53,639 bases of DNA from Bradyrhizobiaceae bacterium (GTDB taxonomy: Bacteria > Pseudomonadota > Alphaproteobacteria > Rhizobiales > Xanthobacteraceae): assembly GCA_003105195.1 (NCBI GenBank), contig PQAH01000266.1, positions 1 to 53,639 on the forward strand. The letters are read 5' to 3'. Position 1 is the first letter of the stretch. Each line of letters starts with the position of its first letter. The notes beneath the pieces were generated by a model. It was not told where the DNA came from, searched no databases, and was given only the letters and a program-made list of their open reading frames with translations. The position numbers and the translations under genes were made by a program. Below, piece by piece: positions 44,604 through 52,635 of the stretch.

Positions 44604-45443
44604 TCACTCCGCGCGCAGGCCGAACAGGCGCTCCGCATTGGCGTGGGCGATGTTCTTGGCCTGCGCGGGCGGCAGCTGGGCGAGCCAGGCGCGGTAGGCC
44701 TTCATGAGGTTGTCGTACTGGAACCAGCGCTCGTTGATCCAGGTGTCGGAGCCGATCATGAAGCGCTCGGAGTGGCGCGCGAACAGGGCGCGCCATTCGG
44801 CCGAGAGCGTCCCGTCGCCCTCCGTGATCCCGCTGCGATAGGAGAGCTCGCCGATCAGCGCCGGGTGCGCCTCCAGGAGCTCCCGCACGCGCGCCGCCGG
44901 CGTCGAGAAGCCGGTATGCGCCCAGATGATCCGCGCCTTCGGATTGTGGCCGAACAGGATCAGCAGCGCTTCCTCGTCGCAGTGGGCGTGCAGCCAGAGA
45001 TCCTTCTCCACCGCGAAGTCGACGATGCGCTTGACCAGCGGGCGCGCCGCCGCCTTACCGTAGATGTGGAACTCGCCGATGCCGCGGTAGGTGCCGCGCT
45101 TGAACTCGGCCTGGATCAGCTCCCAGATCGCCTCGTCGTCGAACCAGGTCTGGATGTCGCTGCGCACCCGGTAGGGCCGGATGAACGGCACCACCCGCAG
45201 CCCCGGCGCCTTGGCGTCGACCAGCTCGTGGGTGCCCTTGTTGGGCCGGCTGGTCGCGAGGATGCCGGTGACCCCGTTGCGGCGGAAGATATCGAGCACC
45301 TTCTCGAGGTCGTAGAACGGGTTCGGCTCCTGATTGTAGTGCAGGTGGGCGTCGAACAGCGCGATCTCGTCCTGCGCCCGCGCCGGCACCACCGCCGTCG
45401 CCAGCGCGACGGCCACGAGCCAGCCGATGATCCGTGATATCAT
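44604..45443 (-). CDS. Exported amidohydrolase-family metal-dependent hydrolase
   Basis: TIM-barrel metallohydrolase of 279 residues with a signal peptide (residues 1-23, ending ARAQ), so probably periplasmic. Metal-site residues of the amidohydrolase fold are seen: His33 and His35 in FDAHLHY, a later His in LHAHCDEEALL, then WAHTGFS, and the terminal-strand Asp in MIGSDTW. The protein is of the small Amidohydro_2-like type. GGGAG precedes the ATG at 45443; 18 upstream codons in frame are ignored. The PfkB gene lies about 60 bases upstream on the same strand and may be cotranscribed. Substrate unknown. Confidence 0.85.
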   Translation of the reverse strand: MISRIIGWLVAVALATAVVPARAQDEIALFDAHLHYNQEPNPFYDLEKVLDIFRRNGVTGILATSRPNKGTHELVDAKAPGLRVVPFIRPYRVRSDIQTWFDDEAIWELIQAEFKRGTYRGIGEFHIYGKAAARPLVKRIVDFAVEKDLWLHAHCDEEALLILFGHNPKARIIWAHTGFSTPAARVRELLEAHPALIGELSYRSGITEGDGTLSAEWRALFARHSERFMIGSDTWINERWFQYDNLMKAYRAWLAQLPPAQAKNIAHANAERLFGLRAE

Positions 45444-45503
45444 GCGCGGCTCCCGTGACGGCGGCCGCATTACGGCACCCCGCGCCGCCGCCCGCAAGGG
45501 GCC

Positions 45504-46397
45504 TCAGGCGGCCTCGCGGTAGCGCCGCTCGATCGCCTCCACGTCGGCCGGGGTCGGCAGCGAGGCCTCGATGCCGAGGTTCTGCACCGAATGGGCCGAG
45601 GCCGCGCGCGCGAAGCGGAAATGCCGCTCCCACGGCGCCTGCGGCGCGCGCAGGTAGGAGTACATGTAGGCGCCGTGGAAGATGTCGCCGGCGCCGTTGG
45701 TGTCGATCACCTCCTCCTTCGGCACCGCCAGCGCCGGCAGGTGGCGGATCTCGCCCCCCGCCTCGCACCACACCATGCCGTGCTCGCCCATGGTCACGCC
45801 CGCCACCCGGCAGCCCTTGCCGATCAGGAACTCGCACATGGCGGCCGGGCTGAGGCCGAGCTGCTCGCACATGCGCTGCGAGACGATCGCGACATCGATG
45901 AAGTCCAAGAGCTCGCGCGTGTTGGAGCGCATGCCGCCGCCGTCGAGCGAGGTCAGGATGCCGGCTTCGCGGCACTGGCGGGCGTAATGGATCGCGGCGT
46001 CGGCCTGGTGGCCGTCGAGATGCAGCCCGCGGCAGCCCGAAAGGTCGAGGGAGGGCACCGGATGCAAATAGTGGTCGTCGCGGCAGCGGATGATGGCGCG
46101 CATGCCGTGGTTCGGCATCACGAAGGAGATCGAGGATTCGCGCACCTTCCGCCCGTGCACCGAGATCCCGTATTTCGCCGCCATGTCGAGGAACATGCGC
46201 GAGAGCCAGTCGTCGGCGAGCGAGGTGAGCAGGTCCGGCACGATGCCGAGCTTGGCGCAGCAGAAGGCGGCCGAGACCGCGTTGCCGCCGAAGCTGACCG
46301 CGTAGTCGCGGGCGATCGCCTTCTCGTCCCCGCTCGGAATCCGGTCGATGAGGAAGGTCACGTCGATATAGGTCTGGCCGATGAAGAGCGCTTCCAT
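45504..46397 (-). CDS. PfkB (ribokinase) family kinase
   Basis: Cytosolic carbohydrate or nucleoside kinase of 297 residues in the ribokinase fold. Family signatures are the N-terminal FGGNAVSAAFCCAKLG and the C-terminal VIDTNGAGDIFHGAY, with catalytic Asp in GAGD. Five or more Cys are spread through the chain, more than usual. GGGAG precedes the ATG. It lies directly upstream of the exported amidohydrolase, on the same strand with about 60 bases between, so the two may act in one catabolic route, but no transporter or regulator is adjacent to point to a substrate. Confidence 0.9.
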   Translation of the reverse strand: MEALFIGQTYIDVTFLIDRIPSGDEKAIARDYAVSFGGNAVSAAFCCAKLGIVPDLLTSLADDWLSRMFLDMAAKYGISVHGRKVRESSISFVMPNHGMRAIIRCRDDHYLHPVPSLDLSGCRGLHLDGHQADAAIHYARQCREAGILTSLDGGGMRSNTRELLDFIDVAIVSQRMCEQLGLSPAAMCEFLIGKGCRVAGVTMGEHGMVWCEAGGEIRHLPALAVPKEEVIDTNGAGDIFHGAYMYSYLRAPQAPWERHFRFARAASAHSVQNLGIEASLPTPADVEAIERRYREAA

Positions 46398-46598
46398 GTC
46401 GTCTCCCGCCGTCGCGCGAATCGAAGCACGATCCGGTGAGTCGCGGTATTCCTTCTCGCCCGCGACCGGCCGGCTTTGCGAGCCCGTCTTTACGGATCGT
46501 TCACCATGAGGCCGTGCCTTTCGCGGTGCCGCAACGGCACTTCTCTACGGTTGTAATGATGCATTAATAACGATGGTGGAATTTACCACGGTAATACA

Positions 46599-48248
46599 GT
46601 GAGGGTTCCCGTGGTTCCCAGGACGCGACGCAAGCTGGTCGGCGCGGTGGCCGGCGTGCTCCTGGCGGGGGTGCCTGCGGCCTTCGTCACGCGCGCCCTG
46701 GACGACTATGTCGACCGGCAGATCCGCGAGGAGGCCGGCGCCGGCGCCCGGCGCGCCCTCGCGCACGCGGAGCGCCGGATCGACCAGGCGATCGATGGCC
46801 TCGCCACCCTTGCGGGCGCGGTTGGGACGGACTGCCGCGAGATCGATGTGCACGCGCTCAACCGTATCGTCGTGACGACGACGCCGGTGAAGGAGATCGG
46901 CGTGCTCGACTCCGACGGCACCGCGCGCTGCGCCGAGCTCGGTCTCGCCGCGCATTCCTGGCTCCTCTCCCGCGAGGTCGCGGCGGCGGGCAGCGGCGTG
47001 CGGCTCGCCGTCGTGCGTCCGCTCGACGTCCGCCACCGGGTCCTGCGCGTGCGCGCGCGGCCTGCCGAGGGCGCGCTCGGCATCGCGGCCTTCCTGCCCG
47101 CCGACATGTTCATGCGCGACGAGCCGACCCGCGCGGGGGCAGGGCAGGTGGAGGTGCGCGTGATGCTGAACGAGGGGACCGTGGTCGCAGGCTCGGACCA
47201 TCGGGCGCCCTGGCCGCAATCCCTCGAGGACCGCGTCACCGTGATGGTGGAGTCCGAGCGCTACCCGCTGGTCGCGGTCGCCTCCGCGCCGCGCGCCGCG
47301 CTCGCCGCCGGCCACTCCGAGCTCACGACGATCGGCACGCTCGGCAGCGCCGCGATCGCGCTGCTCATGCTGGCGCTCGGGATCCTGCTTCCCTGGCGCG
47401 ACCGCAACAACCCGATCGGCGAGATGGAGCGGGCGATCGCGCGGAACGAGTTCGTGCCCTATTTCCAGCCGATCGTGGACCTGCAGTCCGGCAAGGTCGT
47501 CGGCGCCGAGGTGCTGGTGCGCTGGCGCAAGCCGGACGGCGAGGTCGTCCCGCCCGCGCGCTTCATTCCGCTCGCGGAGACGAGCGGCCTGATCCTCGAG
47601 ATCACCCGCGCGCTGATGCGCGCAACACGCGACGAGCTCGGTCCCGCGCTCGCCCGGCGTCCGGCCACGCGCATCGCCTTCAACCTGACGGCGCAGCATT
47701 TCGCCAACGAGACCATCGTCGCCGACGTGCGCGCCGTGTTCGACGGGTCCGCGATCGCGCTCTCGCAGCTCGCCTTCGAGGTGACCGAGCGCGAGCGGCT
47801 CGACGACCTGGCGACCGCGCGGCGCGTGATCGCGGCCCTGCAGGGGCTCGGCTGCCGCGTCGCCATCGACGACGTCGGCATCGGCCACGGCGGCCTCTCC
47901 TACATGCTCAAGCTCGGCGTCGACTTCATCAAGATCGACAAGATGTTCGTCGATGCCATCTCGACCGAGCGCTACACCACGACCATGATCGACACGCTGG
48001 TGGACCTCGCGCAGAACATGCGCATGGACATCATCGCCGAGGGCGTCGAGACCTTCGAGCAGGTTGCCTATCTGCGCGATCACGGCATCCGCATGGCGCA
48101 GGGCTACGTGTTCGCGCCGCCGCTGCCGGGCTCGCTGTTCCTGCAGCTCCTGGAGGCGATCGACCCGTTGCAGCCCGGGCAGTCCGCGCCCGCGCCGGCC
48201 TCCGCGCTGGCGCAGTATGTGGCCGAGCGCCGGTCCGCGGCCGCCTGA
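46599..48248 (+). CDS. Membrane cyclic-di-GMP phosphodiesterase (CSS-motif + EAL)
   Basis: Lowers c-di-GMP by hydrolysing it to pGpG. Layout of 549 residues: TM1 (about 12-32), periplasmic CSS-type domain with Cys79 and Cys111 (about 33-245), TM2 (about 246-266) and a cytosolic EAL domain (about 278-530). Catalytic residues are all present: Glu in AEVLVRW (EVL for EAL), Asn in FNLTAQ, Glu in FEVTER, the Asp pair in IDDVG, Lys in FIKIDK, Glu in IAEGVET and Gln in MAQGYVFA. The loop-6 stretch reads DDVGIGHGG where DDFGTGYSS is usual. In PdeB/PdeC relatives the CSS disulfide controls activity by DsbA/DsbB. Start GTG 46599; GTG 46611 with GAGGG before it is an alternative. Confidence 0.9.
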   Translation: MRVPVVPRTRRKLVGAVAGVLLAGVPAAFVTRALDDYVDRQIREEAGAGARRALAHAERRIDQAIDGLATLAGAVGTDCREIDVHALNRIVVTTTPVKEIGVLDSDGTARCAELGLAAHSWLLSREVAAAGSGVRLAVVRPLDVRHRVLRVRARPAEGALGIAAFLPADMFMRDEPTRAGAGQVEVRVMLNEGTVVAGSDHRAPWPQSLEDRVTVMVESERYPLVAVASAPRAALAAGHSELTTIGTLGSAAIALLMLALGILLPWRDRNNPIGEMERAIARNEFVPYFQPIVDLQSGKVVGAEVLVRWRKPDGEVVPPARFIPLAETSGLILEITRALMRATRDELGPALARRPATRIAFNLTAQHFANETIVADVRAVFDGSAIALSQLAFEVTERERLDDLATARRVIAALQGLGCRVAIDDVGIGHGGLSYMLKLGVDFIKIDKMFVDAISTERYTTTMIDTLVDLAQNMRMDIIAEGVETFEQVAYLRDHGIRMAQGYVFAPPLPGSLFLQLLEAIDPLQPGQSAPAPASALAQYVAERRSAAA

Positions 48249-48322
48249 GGCAGTTGCGGCAGATCAAGGTGTCCGGGGTGGTTTGCCCCTACGCGGGATC
48301 GATGCCCCCCGGGGCGCCGGAT

Positions 48323-48351
48323 TTGAAAAGTGCCGTAAACTCGCCTAATCA
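48323..48351 (+). promoter_or_regulatory. Candidate sigma-70 promoter of the glycine-zipper gene
   Basis: TTGAAA (48323-48328) and TAATCA (48346-48351) with exactly 17 bases between; transcription start near 48358, about 30 bases before the ATG. Confidence 0.6.
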
Positions 48352-48386
48352 TGGGGGCGGGTGGAGGTTGCGAGAGGAGAAAGAAC

Positions 48387-48701
48387 ATGATTCGCAGGAT
48401 TGCCGTGGCGGCCACGCTGTTGGCTCTCGTCGGCACCGTGCCGGCCCCGCAGGCCGCCGCCCAGGACGCCCTCGGCGGCGCGCTGATCGGCGGCGCGGTG
48501 GGCGGCATCATCGGCGGTGCGGCGACGGGCCGGGCCGGGGGCGCGGTCGCGGGCGCGATCATCGGCGGCACCGCCGGCGCGATCATCGGCGCCGAGTCCG
48601 AGCGCCGCGGCGCCTACTACTGGCATGGCGGCCACAGCCGCTGCTACGCCCGCCATCCGAGCGGCGGCTGGGTGCGCGTCGCCCGGCGCCACTGCTGGTA
48701 G
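48387..48701 (+). CDS. Secreted glycine-zipper protein
   Basis: Small protein of 104 residues: signal peptide (about 1-26, ending AAAQ), then a glycine-zipper segment (GGALIGGAVGGIIGG and GGAVAGAIIGGTAG, about 30-66) and a short C-terminal tail with an RCYARHPSGGWVRVARRHCW ending containing two Cys. Glycine zippers pack membrane helices and occur in outer-membrane lipoprotein- and pore-type proteins. The ATG at 48387 follows AGAGGAG. It is a single-gene unit with its own promoter and a strong terminator. Function unknown; envelope localisation is inferred. Confidence 0.85.
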   Translation: MIRRIAVAATLLALVGTVPAPQAAAQDALGGALIGGAVGGIIGGAATGRAGGAVAGAIIGGTAGAIIGAESERRGAYYWHGGHSRCYARHPSGGWVRVARRHCW

Positions 48702-48743
48702 GCGGAGCGTCCCGGCGCTGCCGGGCCGGTTGGTCGGGATTCG

Positions 48744-48781
48744 GCTGCGCCCTCCGGCCGGAGGGCGCAGCTTCTTCTTCT
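48744..48781 (+). terminator. Intrinsic terminator of the glycine-zipper gene
   Basis: GCTGCGCCCTCC pairs perfectly with GGAGGGCGCAGC around GGCC, then TTCTTCTTCT. It lies 42 bases after the stop and before the convergent VOC gene. Confidence 0.75.
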
Positions 48782-48806
48782 GCAGCCCGCGCTCCGGGGC
48801 TCCGCG

Positions 48807-49208
48807 CTACAGGCCTTCCGCGGCGGTGTCGTAGTTGAGCTCGATCATCACGCCGTTCGGGTCGCGGATGAAGATCTGCCAGAGCACGCCGCCCGGCACC
48901 TCGCGGGTCTCGAACGCGACCTTCCGGGCCGCGAGATGCTGTTTCATGGCATTGAAGCCGCGGCTCACGAAGGCGATGTGGTGCACCACGCCGGAATCGG
49001 CCTTCTGCGTCTCGCCCGAGGGCGAGAGGTCGACCAGGTGGACGACCGCGCGGCCCTCGCTGTAGAGCCAGGCGCCCGGAAACGAGAAGTTCGGCCGCTC
49101 GCCGTTGGTGAGGCCGAGCACCTCGGTGTAGAACTGCACGGTCTCGGGAAATCGCCGCGTCCTGATGTTGTAGTGGTCGAGCATTCCGACGCTCGCGCCC
49201 GCCGTCAT
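48807..49208 (-). CDS. VOC-family (glyoxalase/bleomycin-resistance fold) protein
   Basis: Protein of 133 residues with paired beta-alpha-beta-beta-beta motifs of the vicinal-oxygen-chelate superfamily, which includes glyoxalase I, extradiol dioxygenases and antibiotic-binding proteins. Metal-ligand positions are visible: His12 in MLDHYNIR, His in VVHHIAFVS and Glu in GVMIELNYD. The ATG at 49208 has GGGAGG upstream; the frame extends 33 non-homologous codons further. It is divergent from the small membrane protein at 49382. The family is diverse and no substrate can be given. Confidence 0.88.
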   Translation of the reverse strand: MTAGASVGMLDHYNIRTRRFPETVQFYTEVLGLTNGERPNFSFPGAWLYSEGRAVVHLVDLSPSGETQKADSGVVHHIAFVSRGFNAMKQHLAARKVAFETREVPGGVLWQIFIRDPNGVMIELNYDTAAEGL

Positions 49209-49381
49209 GGCTCTGCCTCCCGATCTGTCGCGTGGGGTCCGGATGAGGGTCGGGCGCTCGTCGGCTCCCGCCGCGTCATCTTGTCCGGACAGCCACCGGC
49301 CGCGCAAGGCCCGCCCCCGATTGAACCGGAGGCGCGCCTGCCGCGACCAAGCCCGAACCCCATCGGCATCTCGGAGCGGGC

Positions 49382-49612
49382 ATGCGGGTCTTCGTGTGGA
49401 GCCTCACCGGCCTCCTGATCGGCCTCGTCGCGGGCTACGTGCTGGTGCTGGCCGGCTGGCTCGCCTATGCGGAGCTGGTCGAGCTGGTCGATCCCGGCGG
49501 CGGCAAGATCATGGGCGTGCTGCTGATCCTGGCGCCGCTCGGCGGCCTGGTCGCCGGCCTCGCCGCCGCGATCCTGATGGGCCGCCGGGCGGCGCGGCGC
49601 AACGAGGGCTGA
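49382..49612 (+). CDS. Small two-helix membrane protein
   Basis: Protein of 76 residues that I do not recognise. Two hydrophobic stretches (about 5-28 and 42-66) are joined by a short acidic/Gly loop (ELVELVDPGGGK), with a basic C terminus (GRRAARRNEG) likely in the cytosol. GGAG lies 7 bases before the ATG. The convergent DUF2336 gene ends 22 bases after its stop. Function unknown. Confidence 0.7.
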   Translation: MRVFVWSLTGLLIGLVAGYVLVLAGWLAYAELVELVDPGGGKIMGVLLILAPLGGLVAGLAAAILMGRRAARRNEG

Positions 49613-49634
49613 CGGCCGGCGCGGCCCCGCGGGC

Positions 49635-50747
49635 TCAGCTCGCCGCCGGCATCGCCGCCGCGCCTTTGCGGCGCGCCTCGTAGAACGCGATGATGCTGCG
49701 CGCCGTCTCCGAGCGCAGGCGCGTGAATCCGGCGAGCGCCCGGTCGAGGTCCTGGACCGACATCGCCCGCCCGCTCGCCCGCACCAGGATGCATTTCGCG
49801 GTGGTCCAGGTGAGTCCCGCGACCTTGGACAGGATCACGATCATGTCGGGCTGGGCGTCGAGCATCGCCCGCTCGACGAAGTCGATCGGCACCTTGGCGA
49901 GCAGCGACAGCGCGAGCGCGGTCTCCTCGAACTTGTGCGCATCCGCGTAGGCGTAGACCTCGGCCTCGGTCAGGCGGCCCGCGGCGTGGAGCGCGGCGAC
50001 CTCCTCGCGCGCATTGGCGAAGTCCGACGAGGCCTGGCGCGCGGCGGCGCGGATGCTGCCGTCGATCTCCGCCACCACGTCGCGCACCGCCGCGGCGGCG
50101 TCCGGGTCGGCCGCGGCGAGCTTCTGGCGCACGCTCGCCGAGGCGCATTCGAGCAGCTTGAGGAAATGCGGCCGCGGCAGGTCCTTGCGCAGGCCGACCG
50201 TGGTCGCGAGGATGTCGTCGCCGTTCGAGCGCTCGACCAGCGTGCGGAAGGCGGCGTTCGAGAAGCGCGCGCCCGAGTTCTCGGCGACGGCGCGGACCAC
50301 CTCCGGGTCGCCGCGCTGCACCAGCACGTCGGTCACGGTCTCGCTCAGCGAGCTGCGCTGCGAGATCGCGAGCAGGTGCTCCTGGCTCTTGCTGCTGGCG
50401 GTGGCGACGAGGTGGCGCTCGTCGAGCCGCGGCGAATAGCGCAGGATCTCGCCCGCGACCGCGATGTCGTCGTCCTCGGCGAGCGACTGCACCACGCCGC
50501 CGGGCGCGTTGGGAATGCGCGCCAGCCGCGAGGCGAGCCGCGCCCGCGCCTTCGCCTCGATGTCCGAGGCGAGCCTGGCGATCACGTCGTCGAACAGGCC
50601 GATCTGGTCGTCCGAATAGCGGTCGGCGCCCGAGATGAAGAGGTCGGTCACCCGCCACAGCGCCGCGTGCCGCTTCTCCGCCGTCGTGGACGCGAGCGCG
50701 TCCTCGAGTTCGTCGATCAGCGAAGGGGCCGGCATGAGGTTCTGCAT
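49635..50747 (-). CDS. DUF2336 domain protein (helical repeat)
   Basis: Cytosolic protein of 370 residues, nearly all alpha-helical, with HEAT-like repeats: pairs of helices such as IGLFDDVIARLASDIEAKA, then RGDPEVVRAVAENSGARFSNAAF and similar. It matches the DUF2336 family common in Hyphomicrobiales in length and in its closing block FTRLRSETARSIIAFYEARRK. The role is unknown; some relatives lie near chemotaxis, polar or signalling genes. The ATG at 50747 (MQNLMP) is chosen, but no clear Shine-Dalgarno is seen and the frame is open much further upstream, so the start is uncertain. Confidence 0.8.
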   Translation of the reverse strand: MQNLMPAPSLIDELEDALASTTAEKRHAALWRVTDLFISGADRYSDDQIGLFDDVIARLASDIEAKARARLASRLARIPNAPGGVVQSLAEDDDIAVAGEILRYSPRLDERHLVATASSKSQEHLLAISQRSSLSETVTDVLVQRGDPEVVRAVAENSGARFSNAAFRTLVERSNGDDILATTVGLRKDLPRPHFLKLLECASASVRQKLAAADPDAAAAVRDVVAEIDGSIRAAARQASSDFANAREEVAALHAAGRLTEAEVYAYADAHKFEETALALSLLAKVPIDFVERAMLDAQPDMIVILSKVAGLTWTTAKCILVRASGRAMSVQDLDRALAGFTRLRSETARSIIAFYEARRKGAAAMPAAS

Positions 50748-50938
50748 TGTGGAGAGACTCGCGACGAGACCCCCGAGGATTAGCGCCGAGGTATGAATAA
50801 TCGATTGCGGTTCCGCCGGCCGGGGTGGCCCAAATCCGAGGGAACCCGTGAACCGGCGGTTTACCGCGCGGCGGGCAGCGCGGGCAGGCGGCCTGCGGGG
50901 CTCCGGGAGGCTCCCGGGCCGGGCCGCTCGCGGCCGGC

Positions 50939-51286
50939 TCAGCCGCGGCGCGGCGGGAAGGCGCCCATGCGGTCGCGCACCTCGGCCGGGACCCGGTAGT
51001 CGCGCAGGACCGACCGGCTGTCGCGCAGGCCGCAGGCCTCGCGCTGGACGATGAAATACCAGAGCGCCGTGCCGGCCTCGGCGACCAGCGCGTCGCGCCG
51101 AGCCTCTTCCGCGCCCGCCTCGGCCCGCTCCGCGTCGAAGGCGGCGAGCGCCGCGAGCGCGCGCTCGAGCGCCCGGCCGAGACGCCCGAGAGCCGAGGCC
51201 TTCTCCTGCGCGAGCTCGTAGTCGAGCGCCGAGACCGGAGCCTTGCTCCAGATCGGCGCGCTCGGTTTCGGCGGACGGAACGACAT
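50939..51286 (-). CDS. Conserved small protein, DUF6665-like
   Basis: Protein of 115 residues beginning MSFRPPKPSAPIWSKAPVSA. The core is one long Ala/Arg/Glu-rich helix region (about 20-75) and the end carries LWYFIVQREACGLRDSRSVLRDYRVP. This pattern fits a small conserved family of rhizobia that I believe is DUF6665, assigned from memory. No signal peptide or membrane segment; cytosolic. GCGAGG precedes the ATG at 51286. It lies between the Thivi_2564-like and DUF2336 genes on the same strand. Role unknown. Confidence 0.68.
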   Translation of the reverse strand: MSFRPPKPSAPIWSKAPVSALDYELAQEKASALGRLGRALERALAALAAFDAERAEAGAEEARRDALVAEAGTALWYFIVQREACGLRDSRSVLRDYRVPAEVRDRMGAFPPRRG

Positions 51287-51357
51287 GCGCCGAACCTCGC
51301 CAATCGCGCGCCCGGATGCAAGGGCGCGCGGACACGCGCGGCGGGCGGCGGGCGGCG

Positions 51358-51519
51358 TCAGAACACCGCGAGGTAGCGCAGCAGCGACACCACGCCGATG
51401 ATGATGACGACGATGCGGGCGATCTGCTTCGCGCGCGCGTCGATCGGCAGCATGTTGATGAGATAGAGAACCAGGATGACGACGAGGAAGGTGATCAGCA
51501 AGCTGATGAGGAGCGACAT
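51358..51519 (-). CDS. Tiny membrane protein, Thivi_2564-like
   Basis: Protein of 53 residues: two hydrophobic helices (SLLISLLITFLVVILVLYLI and RIVVIIIGVVSLLRYLAVF) joined by the conserved linker NMLPIDARAKQIA. It matches the short Thivi_2564-type membrane proteins found across proteobacteria. AGGATC lies before the ATG at 51519. An EcfG-type promoter (GGAAC-N16-CGTT) sits 78 bases upstream, so it is likely part of the general stress response. The molecular role of the family is not known. Confidence 0.85.
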   Translation of the reverse strand: MSLLISLLITFLVVILVLYLINMLPIDARAKQIARIVVIIIGVVSLLRYLAVF

Positions 51520-51596
51520 GCGGCTTGATCCTGCTCGGGAAGATGCGCGGGTTCTTGCGCGGCCGCCCTTCCGTCGTGCGCCCGTGCCGTCCCTTC

Positions 51597-51621
51597 AACG
51601 TGCGAGTTCCGTCCGGGTTCC
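51597..51621 (-). promoter_or_regulatory. EcfG (general stress sigma factor) type promoter
   Basis: On the minus strand GGAAC (51621-51617) is followed after exactly 16 bases by CGTT (51600-51597), the EcfG/sigma-T consensus of alphaproteobacteria (GGAAC-N16/17-CGTT). It points at the tiny membrane-protein gene at 51358-51519. Confidence 0.65.
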
Positions 51622-51728
51622 ACGCGGGCCCCGGCGGCGGAACCAAGCCGGAAAGCAGGCATTGTCCCTCGACGGTCGATGGCGCGAGCCGCCGCGCGCG
51701 CCGCGGCCGTCGCGAGAAGGAGACGGCA

Positions 51729-51920
51729 ATGTTGGGCGAGCAGGGCGGCTGGCTGTGGCTGATCATCGACGTGGCGCTGGTCGCTGCGCTCGCGCTGGGC
51801 ATCGCCTACGGGGTCATGATGTGGCGCAACCGGCGCACGACGCCCAGGCTGGAGCGCCAGCGCGACGAGGCGACGCGGGAAGGCTACCGGCACGGCTCCG
51901 GCGATTCGCCGCGGCGCTGA
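51729..51920 (+). CDS. Small single-helix membrane protein
   Basis: Protein of 63 residues with one hydrophobic helix (about 8-29, WLWLIIDVALVAALALGIAYGV) followed by a basic/charged cytosolic tail (MMWRNRRTTPRLERQRDEAT). AAGGAGA precedes the ATG. It is divergent from the Thivi_2564-like gene across about 210 bases; GGAAC at 51639 with CATT 16 bases on is a weaker possible EcfG promoter facing this gene. The charged-tail pattern is common in small stress-linked membrane proteins of rhizobia, but the function is unknown. Confidence 0.75.
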   Translation: MLGEQGGWLWLIIDVALVAALALGIAYGVMMWRNRRTTPRLERQRDEATREGYRHGSGDSPRR

Positions 51921-52133
51921 GGCGATGTCCCCGGTGACGATGCGATAGCGGGTGACGCTGCGTCGTGCGGGAATGCCCGTATACCCCGGCGTCGCGGCTC
52001 CCCTGCGACGAAACAATTTGGTCGCGAGCGAAACCATCCGCCCGTGCGAGGACATCACCAGGAAACGATCGATCGCTAGGGTGCGCCTCGTGAGCACCGG
52101 GGCCGCGACGTGCCCGGACGGAGGTGTGCCGCA

Positions 52134-52526
52134 ATGATTCGAGTCCTGACCGCCCTGGCCGGCATCGCGATCGCCGCCGTGGCCGCTGCCGGCCTCACCC
52201 TCGCGGGCGAGCGTCCCGGCACGCCGGCCGCGCGTGCGCCGCTGGCCGAGACCTTCGGGGCGGCCGAGGTCATCCGCCACGACCTGGGGTCGAAACGCGC
52301 GGTCGGCTATTTCGTCGCCGTCGACGGCGGCTGCCGGGTGACGCTGGTGGTCGCCGAGGTGACGCTGCCGGCGCCCGCGCAGGACCAGCCCGCGCGCCTC
52401 ACCATCAGCCTGCGGCCGGGCGAGCAGACCGAGGTGGTCGGCGCGGCCGGCGAGCGCCTGACGCTCTCCTGCGGCCCCGAGGCCAAGACCATGCAGGTGG
52501 TCCGCGCGGCCTCGCCGCGCTCCTGA
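52134..52526 (+). CDS. Secreted protein of unknown function
   Basis: Protein of 130 residues that I do not recognise. Signal peptide at about 1-32 (MIRVLTALAGIAIAAVAAAG, cleavage near LAGE). The mature region appears to be a small beta-domain (VGYFVAVDGGCRVTLVVAEV, then LTISLRPGEQTEV) with two Cys about 50 residues apart (GGCRV and LSCGPE) that could form a disulfide. GGAGG is well placed before the ATG at 52134. It stands alone, between the small membrane gene and the convergent polysaccharide deacetylase. Confidence 0.75.
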   Translation: MIRVLTALAGIAIAAVAAAGLTLAGERPGTPAARAPLAETFGAAEVIRHDLGSKRAVGYFVAVDGGCRVTLVVAEVTLPAPAQDQPARLTISLRPGEQTEVVGAAGERLTLSCGPEAKTMQVVRAASPRS

Positions 52527-52532
52527 ATGCCT

Positions 52533-52575
52533 GGGGCGCATTCCGCCAAATCGAATCGAAACGCGCCCCGGATTC
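52533..52575. repeat. GC-rich inverted repeat between convergent genes
   Basis: GGGGCGC and GCGCCCC flank an AT-richer loop with CAAATCGAATCGAAA, a few bases after the stop at 52526. It could act as a terminator-like hairpin for the upstream gene or be another dispersed repeat; there is no T-run. Confidence 0.4.
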
Positions 52576-52635
52576 CTGATCCGGTCGCTCTTCTGCGCCG
52601 AGCCTGTGCCCGCTTCGGCGGAGAAGGCTCCAGGC

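Noticed and set aside
51639..51664. Second EcfG promoter facing the 63-residue membrane protein
   Set aside because: The -10 reads CATT instead of CGTT, one mismatch in a four-base box. Mentioned only as possible, not listed as a feature.
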